Below, one piece after another: positions 1 through 9,000 of a DNA stretch of 11,788 nt. Positions within the stretch are counted from its first letter, which is position 1. Every line of letters begins with the position of its first letter. The notes under the pieces are model-generated. The model had not been told where the DNA came from and did not search any database. It saw nothing but the letters and a program-made list of their open reading frames with translations. This stretch comes from Amoebophrya sp. AT5.2 (Eukaryota; Sar; Dinophyceae; Syndiniales; Amoebophryaceae), in NCBI GenBank assembly GCA_005223375.1, contig RXOD01005970.1:1-11788 (forward strand), given 5' to 3'. Both the position numbers and the translations under genes were made by a program.

Positions 1-3000
1 CCTCGCCGCGCGGCGGCACCCGCACCTTCGGGGGCGCGATGCCCAGCAGCACCTTGCCCGCGTTCGTCTTCACGAACCTCGCGCGGTTGTGCGGGCACTT
101 CACCAGGCCGCTCTGTCGGCAGCCAAACGCCTGCCACATGGAGCCGCCCGCGGCAAGGTACTCCTGCTCGTTCTCGATGACCACGCGCCGGCACATCTTC
201 GCCGTGACCTCCAGCGTCCCCGGCCCGTAGAATCGGTCTCTGCCCGGGCCGCCGCCCGGCTGCCCCCCGCCCTGCGCCGTGGAGGAGCACGACTCGCCCG
301 CGGCCGAGATGTTCCACCCGACGATGACCTGCGTGAGGCCGTTCTCGTCGATGTGCACGATTTTGTGGCACTGCCCGGACTCGAAGATGGGGAAGTCCGG
401 GCCACCCGTGTCCGGATTCGTGCACACGTTCTCCTCCACGTGCCCGCAGCCCGTGATGATGACGTCGCCACCGAGCAGGTTCCGCGTGATTCCGGGCGTG
501 ATTTTCACCTGCTGGCAGCCCTTTCCGCGCACGTGGAAGCCGCCGGCCGTCTCGTGCTCCGCCGAAATGCAGGTCGCCTCTACGGTCGCGTTCTCGACGC
601 GGGGCAGGCTGAGCTCCGAGAAGTTCCCGTGCGCGGGAAACGTCACGTTCGCGCAGTGCACGTGGAAGCCGAAGTGCCCCTTCGTGGTGGTGGTGGTGGT
701 CGTCGTCGTGGTCACGGGCAGCGGCACCTTGCAGATGTCGCGCACTTTATGCCACACGTCGTCGCAACCCTCCAGCGACAGCGTCCCGGAGCGGACCTCC
801 GAGCTCCCCATCACACCGGGCCGTAACTCCTCCATCATCAGCTCGAAGAAGTCGCACGTCACCGCCAGATCCATGCCCGTCGCCGGCGTCGTCGTGATTT
901 CGAACGCCGAAGTGCAGTTCGTCGCGATGATCGTCTCCACGCCGTCCGTGATGGCCTCCCGCCCCACGTACACGTTCTTGCAGTTCTTCGGCAGCAGAAC
1001 CTCTCGCTTGCACCGCGGCTGCTTCCGCATGTGCAGGTGCGTGCACTCCTCGAGCAAAAAGTCGCCCCGCTCCAACACCGGCAGCCGCTCCTCGTTCTCC
1101 ACAATCACGCGGTCGCAGCGCGTGCCGTGGAAGAGCGACGCGTTCCGCCGCGGCATGGTGAAATTTTCGGCGTTCACCACCTCCGGGTTGTACATGTTGT
1201 CGGCGCGTACTAGGTCCGCGCCGTTCCGCTCGTGGTGCATGTGCCGGCAGCTTTCTGCCCGCACCACGACGTTCCCCGCGTGCCCGTGTGCGCCGAACGA
1301 CGCGCGCGCACCGTCGCCCGCCACCGCAAACGGCTGCAGCACGTTTCTCCTCCCAATCGCGGCCGTGGTCACGAAACTGCAGCCTTTGGCCGAAACCAGC
1401 TCGTCCTTCCCGCCGGTTGCGTTCGCGGCGTTCATCACGAGCTTTTTGCCGCCGCCCACCACCTCGATGTAGTCCACCTCGGAATGCACCATCACCGTCG
1501 TCGACTGCGAGCAGTTCCGCAGCACGACCGACCCCTTCCAGTTGTGCGTCTCGCCCGTTTCCGCGTCGATCACGTTGTCGCTCGGGCGCCCTCCCTCCAC
1601 CACTTTTTCGAACACGCGGACCCGCGCGCACTCGCGCGCGTGGATGCCCTCGTCGTCGCGCCACGCGTGCCCGGCGCAGCCCAACGCCAGCACCCGCGAC
1701 GTGTTCTGCGCGATTGCGATGTTTGCGCCCGTGGCAAAGTCTCCCGGGGCCTCGATCTCGACAACCGCACAGTTCTTCGCCTCGAGTGCGACGCGCGCGA
1801 CCGGGACCAGCCAGTTTTTTATCTCCAGCGCGGCGCAGCTCGTGACCTGCAGTTCGCGCACTTCCATGTTCGTGAAGTTCTTGTCCAGCGCGGCAGGGAG
1901 GAAGACCTGCTCACAGCCGACGGCCTTGATGTCCGGACTCAGCGCGTCCTGCTGGGACGCGTGGTCGCAAAACTCGGCACGGATGGAGGCGAGCGGCGAA
2001 ATGGTCTGGTTCTCGGTCGCGCCGTTGTACAAGATGCGGCGCTGCATGGAACGTGCGGCGGATGTGCCGCTGCTACCCTGCTGCAGCAGAGAAAGCCCTT
2101 GCAGCGCAGCCGACAGCTGCAGCAGGGACGCGTTTTGGGTGGACGTGTTGGTGCTGTTCGCGTCGCACAGATCCCCGTCGCAAAACACGCCCTTCAAACC
2201 CGGCGGCAGCGGCAGCGAAGTGCCGTTCGGTCCCAAAAACGCGCCGGCCGTCGCGTTCCACGAACCGTAGACGCCGTACCCCGCGACGCCCGGAGGCAAC
2301 GGCAGCAAGGTCCCGTCTGGCCCCATAAACGCGCCAGCCGTCGCATTCCACGTAAGACCGAAGGCGTCGAACCCCAGTGGTGCGTTCGGAGTTGCACCGG
2401 CAACCGTGTCATTCGGCTGCGCCAACTCTTGTGTGAACGGCGACACAGCGGCATACTCTAGCACCTTGATTCGGCTGTCCGACGCCTCAGGCCATACCCC
2501 CGCGCCGACACTCAATGTTCCCGTCGCGCAGTCTCTGCCTTCGAACGACGTTACTTTCCGCAGCCACGGCGACCACGGCGCGTCGCTCCGCGGCGTGCGC
2601 GTGTCCTCCAATATCCGCACCGCTTGTACGCTCTCCAGCATCGGGTATGCGGTCCCGTTCGCGTTTGTGCCATTTGCAGACCGGATCTCCGCAATCTGTG
2701 CCGCCGTCAAGTAAAACCGCTCGTTGTCTTTGAGCGCTTGCGCCGTCTTCACCGCACACGCCTGCTTTGCGGTCTTTATTTCTTCTTCCAGCGCTTCCTT
2801 CGAGATGGCCGAAACCATGAAGTCGGCAAGCACCGGGGTCGAGTACATGCCCGCTTGAGACACCTTCTTCGGCCTTGGCATCAGCCGCAAGGTCCTGTTA
2901 AAGTCGCTGTCTGCGGGGATCCAAGAAGCGTCGCGTTGCGCACCAGGCTGTGCCGCATCTTCTGAAGAAACCACGCCGTTGTCAACACTCGAGGACGCAG

Positions 3001-6000
3001 CCGAACCGTCTGGCTCCTGCGAAGCGTCCTGTTTCCGGCTCGTTTCCAGCAGCTGCTCGCCGTCGAAGCTCACCTCGGAAGCGGCCGACAGGTCCCCGTC
3101 GCCCCGCGTTCGCCAGTCGAGCCCCAGCAGGCTCAGGGTGCTGTTCTTCGTCTCGCCGGCCGGCCGGATTTTCAGCCCAATTAGGTTCACTTGGTCTTCG
3201 GGCAGGTCCAGACAGTATGCCAACCCGATCTCCCGCGCCTTCGTGTAGTGCCCGTCCGCGATCAGGTTGTCGGAACTCGCCGACTCGTGCTGCAGCTCCG
3301 TCGTCTCCATCCGCACGAGGAAGGGCTTCAGGACGACCCGCGGCGCCGCCCACTGCCGGTTCGCGTTCGGGGTGAGGAGCGACGTCGTCTTACAGCCCGC
3401 GACCGTGACGTCTCCGTCAAAAACCGCGGGCTTGGACCGCGACCGCTGCCACCCGTGGCGAAACACCAGGATCCGCTTGCACAGCCGCGCCGTGAAGCCC
3501 ACCTGGTGCTCGCCGGTCATCGTGTGGTGCACGGACGCGCAGGTGAACGCGAGCACGGCGCTGTCGTGCAGGACCACGTTCTTGATGCGCACGTCCTGGC
3601 ACAGATCCGTGGACAGCGCCGTGGGCGCGTCCTTGCGCGACCACGCCGCGAGCGCCTCCCGCCAGTTCCGGGCCAAGTACCGGTTCACGCGCTCGTCGAA
3701 GACCCGGATGAAATCCCCGCAGTTGGACGCGGGGCCGAGGCCCAGGTTTCCCAGGATCGCGAGCCGCGCGGGGTCGGGGCCGGGGCTCGGCAGGGTCTTC
3801 TGCGGGTTTAGGTACCCGGTGACGAAGCACTGCTGGAGCGCGTGCTTGTACGCGCAGTCAAATTTCTGCTTGTCCAGAAGGGTCCGCTGCCAGTGCTTCC
3901 ACTCGAGCTCCTCGACGAGGGCGGCGAGCGTGCCGGAATTGTCGTCAGGACTTCCGTCGGCAGCAGCTGGCGCATCCTGAAGCAGTTCCCCATTCGCGCC
4001 GACCGCGACGAGCGATGGCGCGGGAGGCTCGCCTTCATCTACCGCAGCTGTGAACCTCGCCTCCGACGATGTTCCCGTCACATTTAGGCTCAGCCGCTGC
4101 GGCGCCTCGTGGAACCACCACCGCTTGTCCACCTTGAACAGTTTGTGCAGCAGCTCCATTGTCTTGTTCCTGTCGGAATCCGTGGTTAGTTCCGCACCCG
4201 GCAGCGGAATTTCCTCTCCCGGACTTCCGACCGCGTCCCGCAGCAGCACGTCCTCCAGCTCCTTCGCGTACTGAAACGGCAGGTACGTCTCCAGCACGGT
4301 GCGCCACCAGTGGAGTTTGGACAGCTGCTTGGCGAGCATCTCCAGGGTGGAGCCGCCGCGTACGGAAATCCCGATCTGCGCGAGGACGGGATCGTCGACC
4401 CCCGGCTGCCGGGAAGGCGGCAACTTCGCGCCGGCAGCGAACGGGTACGCGCGGAGCAGCTTCTGGAACAAGATTTTCCCGTACTCCATCCGCACGCCGA
4501 GGTGCGTGAGTGCGTCGTAGAATCCGCCGCGCTCGTCGAGGAAGCGGGTCAGTTGCTGCACGGTCGCGTTCTCGACCTTGAGGGGTAGCTGCTGGAAGAG
4601 GAGCTTGTCCGCGTCCACCGGCGGCGGAACGGGTCCAGCGAACAGCTTCGCGTCGCGATCGACGCAAATTTGCTCCGTCGCGCGGTCGTACATGCGGCGC
4701 GCGAGCGGACAGCCGAACCCGATACGGGCGAGCGAGTACTTGCGGCGCCACTGCTTCTCCAGCGCCAGGGTGAGCTCCCTCAGTGTCACCCCGTCACCGG
4801 TCCCTAGGCCCAGCACTTCCAAAGCCGCCGCGTCGGCTGCATTCAGACCGCCTACGCCAGGAATCAAAACATTCTCGCCCCAGTCGACGCGCGGGATCGC
4901 GAGCAGGAAGGAGCGGAGGGCGCGGCCGAACTTGCTCTGGAAGATCGGCTGGCCGAGGACTTCGTGCTGTCTGGCCTTTCGGTTCACAGCGTCCACCAGC
5001 TCCCACAAATCCGGTCCCGACGTCGGCATCTGCACCCCTCCGATCACACCGGCGGCTACGTCTTCCCGCATGCCGAGCATGACACGCAGGCGCGCCCACC
5101 CGGTCACATCCTCGCCCAACGAGGGTTCGGATTCGTTCTTTGCGTTCCCCGCGAAAGGTACAGGCAGCTGCTCCTGCGCGAGGTACAGCTCGCTCTTCAA
5201 AATCAGCGCCGGTGGCACCGCCACGCCGGGCATCGGCTGCTGCAGGGTGCGCACCAGAATCTCGGCGGCGTCTGCCTGCATGCCGCTCGCGGTCAAAACC
5301 AGCTGCTGCCGTCCCATGCGCGTCATCGTCTCCGCAAACTCGGGGAAGGTGGCGTTCCGTAGGCCCAGCATCGCAAACTTGTCGCTGTTCGAAATCTCGG
5401 CCGGCAACCTGTCCTGGGGTTTCAGCACGTCCAGGTGCAGCGCGGCCACCAATCGCTCGAAAAATCGCGGATTCACGATGCCCAGCGATTTCAACGCGCG
5501 TTTCGCGAGCACTTTGCCCTCCAGCCATTCCGCAACGTCGCCCGCTTTCGACTCACCATCCGGCAGAAGGCACCACCTCGAGCGGAAGGTCGGGATTTGG
5601 TCGCAGACGCTTGGTATCGGTAGCTCGGGATTGTCGGCCAAAAGCGTCCCGAGCAGTTCCGTGGCGCACGGAAAAGGCCGGTCGCGGTCGCACTCGTCGC
5701 GCACGCCAGCGTCGGCCATGGAGTCCAACAAGCTCGCGGCCTGGCTTGCCTTCGCCGCAAACCGCTTGGGGTCGACTTTGGCCGCACCCGAAGCGGGCTC
5801 TAGACTGTTTAGCAGCCGTTGCTGCACCTGTTCTTGCGACGTGTCCCCCGGGTCGACCAAGTTGATCTTCTGCGCCAACAGGTAGTCGGCGTCATTCGTG
5901 ACCGGAACGTGCAGGTCCGCGCGTCCATGCAGCGCATACAGCATGGTTTGCGTGTACTCGTGGGAGAAGCCAAGTCGTGTGAGCGCTTTCCGCATCGGGA

Positions 6001-9000
6001 TTCTCGTGCGCAAAAACTCGCCGACTTGCCGGACCGTCCGCGCGCCCCAATACTTCAGCGGGAGCGTCGCGTCCCCGCAGCTCCCCGGGATTTTCCCCTC
6101 GTCGCTATCGAAGATGATCTCGAGCACAAGATCGCGGACGCAGCCGGGCGGCAAGATCGCCGCTTCCTTCAAGATCGCGGTGAAGTCGGTCGCCGTCTGC
6201 AACACGTCAACGAAGTCGATCACGCGGGGCAGGAGATTTTTCTTCGCCGGATCTTGGTCCAGCACTCTCTGCAGCTGCAGCTTCTCCAAAATTTCCGCCG
6301 ACGCGGGGAAGTCCGCCAGGTCGGGCGGCGGCATCGCCTCAACGGGCGCCACGTGTTCCAGCATGCTTACCTTCGCCAGCCGGTGCGCGTAGTCGTGCGG
6401 AAATCCGAGGCCCATCAGCGTGTTCCTCTGCGCGATTTTTTTCGAAAGGTACCACATCACGGGCCCGACCTTTTCGGCCTTGGACGCACACCAATTCTGG
6501 ATGACTGCGTGCTGCAGACACGCACCGGGAAGCCGCTCCTCTGGGTCCCCGTAGACCACCGCCAGTGCGAGCTCGTCCGAACATGCGAACGGCTTCTCGG
6601 GCGCGCAGGTGTTTTTCACGCCACCGTCGGCAAGCACGTCCAGAACGTCGGCGAACTTCGCGATGGTGTCGACAAACTCTTTCACCGTCGCGACCTGCGG
6701 GTACAGACGCAGGCGGCGTAGCGTCTCGAGAGTGCCCGCGTCGCGTGGCGTCGGCAGAGGCATGGGCATGAAAGACCGATAGTGGGCGATGTGCAGCGTT
6801 TTCGCGAGCTTGCGAAAGTACCGGTCCTTGAAGTTCAAGCGCTTCAAAGCATCGCGCTGCTTGATTTTCTCGTCGAGGTATGCCGTCACGTCGGGGATGA
6901 GGACAACCGCGTCCGCGAGAGAGTTGACAGGCGGATTACTGTCACCCCCATCGGTTTTGTTCGCGTACAAGGCTGCGTAGCTGCTAACAGATCCAAGTTC
7001 GTCTCCAAACAAGCCGCCCAGTCCGGCAGCGGGGGCGGCGGCGGTTGCGTCGTCAACTGTGTTTTGGTTCGCAGCAGCGGCTGCGGGCGCGGGCGCCTGC
7101 CCGGTTTGCGCAAGCGTCAGCACCCCCCGCGAGTCCTCGACGTCGCTAGCGTAAGCGTCCGACAACATGTCGAAGAGCGCAGCTGTACTGGCATTGAACG
7201 CTTCCGGTTCCGCGGAGGCCGGGGGTGCACTTCCAGTTGCAGTTTGATTTTCTGGAGCAGTTCCAACACTTGTCGAGCTCGTGGTGTCTGGTGCCAGCGC
7301 TGCGTTTACTGCCTCTTTCACCACTCGCGGCAGCCCGAGACTCACCTCGGTCGCCAGCACCTGTGCTTCCGTAGACACCCCCGTTTGCATGGTCTCGCTC
7401 CGCTGCTCGTTCATCCGGAAGAGGCCCCACTTCCGCATGGGCCACCCGCACGCCCGCATCCACTGCGGCGACAGCGTTCTATTCACGAGGATGGCGCCCT
7501 CGATCGTGTAGTTCGCCAGTTCGCGCACGCAGTCGGTCCGGGTTTCCACGTCCCCCACGACCCCACCCTCCACGATCACCGCTTCCAGGTCGACCCAGCG
7601 CTGCAGGACTGCCGTGAAGTTGGAGATTTTCGGCGCGGACTTCGCCGGTTCGGACGCGTTTCGGATGCGCAGGTGCAGTTCGTTCAACCTGGCCATGTTC
7701 ATCGGGTCCGGGAGTTGCTCCGGGACCGGCATCCGGTCGGACTTTCCGAGCACCACGCCGTTGTACCCCGTCTTCACGTACTCGGAGTGCAGCGCCCGGC
7801 CCAGCGTTTTCAGGTACGCCGCGCAGTGCGGGTCCTCGAACCGCTCCCTTAGCATGGCCTTCTGCGGGATTTTGCGATCCAGGTACCGCTTCACGGCCCC
7901 GACCGTCGGGGGCTGGAACTTGATGCACCAGTCCTTGGCGGGCAGCGAGTAGTCGCCCCGCAGGCAGGAGTCGGGCACGGGCGCCGCCGGGTCGGACTCC
8001 CGCACCGCGCGGACCAGGTCGTCGACGCAGTGGGCATCGACTTCGCGATCCTCCAGCACGTCCCGGTACGGGTCCCAGATGAACGGGCACGGCGTCGTGG
8101 TCGTGGTGGGGGTCTTCATCAGCTCGGTTAGAGATTCGGCGAACTCCTTCCGCGTCGCTTTCTCCGCCCTCGGCAGGTGCATCACGTCGCGCAGTAGCAA
8201 CCCGTCCTCGCGCGCACAGGTCGGTGAAATGACCTCGTCGGGATACTCGGGCGCCTTCTCCAAATCGACGGCCAGCTGCCGCACAAACCCCGCGTCGAGC
8301 CCGACGCCACCGCTGTGCCACTCGCGCTCCAGGTAGTCGAGTTTTCGCGCTTTTTTCTGGAGGATGTCGTACAGGTCGCCGACCTTCGAGGAACTGCCCA
8401 ACCCGAGCTTGAAGAGCGACGCGATCGATGCGGTTGCCGCGGGGCCCTTTGGCATGGGTAACGTGATGTTTTTCATCACGTCGATCGCGGTCAGCATCGG
8501 TGCTATCTCATCCGTGAAACCGGCGTCCAGGCCTGCGTAGTTCAGCAGCTTCCGCTGCAGTATCGCCCCGTGCGTCGCGTTGTAGATGGCGCCGAGGCTG
8601 AGAACTCCGGGCGTCGGGTTCGCTACTGGCGCTGGTGCCGACATCGGCGCGGGCTGGTTGCTTGCGGTCTTCTGTTCGTCAACGCTTGATGCGGCCGCGG
8701 TCGATCCGGACGAAGCACCGCTTTCCAGCAGCTGCCCCATCACCATTTGTGCGAGCAGCAGCGCCCCCGAGTCCGCGGTTGCGCCCGGGGAAAACCCGAG
8801 TGTCTTCAGTGCTTCCTTGATTGCCTCGCTCTGTGCCCACATCGCGTCTGGCAGCAGCTCCGCGCCGTTCCCAAGCCCGAACGCCTGCGGACGAAGCGCC
8901 CGCTGCAGGTCCACCACCAGAAACGGCGACACGCCCAACACGTTTACGAAGTGGTCGCGCTCCTCCACCAAAGTCTGCACCCGGTCCTCCAGCTGGCACA

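Noticed and set aside
279..1472. 397-codon plus-strand open frame with a poly-Val run
   Set aside because: The Val run is the antisense reading of the Thr-coding GGT/CGT tract; the rest shows no conserved motif.
1232..2461. 409-codon plus-strand open frame, with similar ones at 6782-7852, 9860-10825 and 5819-6721
   Set aside because: All are in codon register with the giant minus frame. Reverse complements of its GC-ending codons rarely form stops, so this frame stays open passively. The products are Arg/His/Val-rich and show no domains.
4578..5885. 435-codon plus-strand open frame
   Set aside because: It lies antisense to the repeat-bearing giant frame. Its product is Ser/Arg/Ala-rich with no recognisable motif, as expected of a shadow frame in GC-rich DNA.
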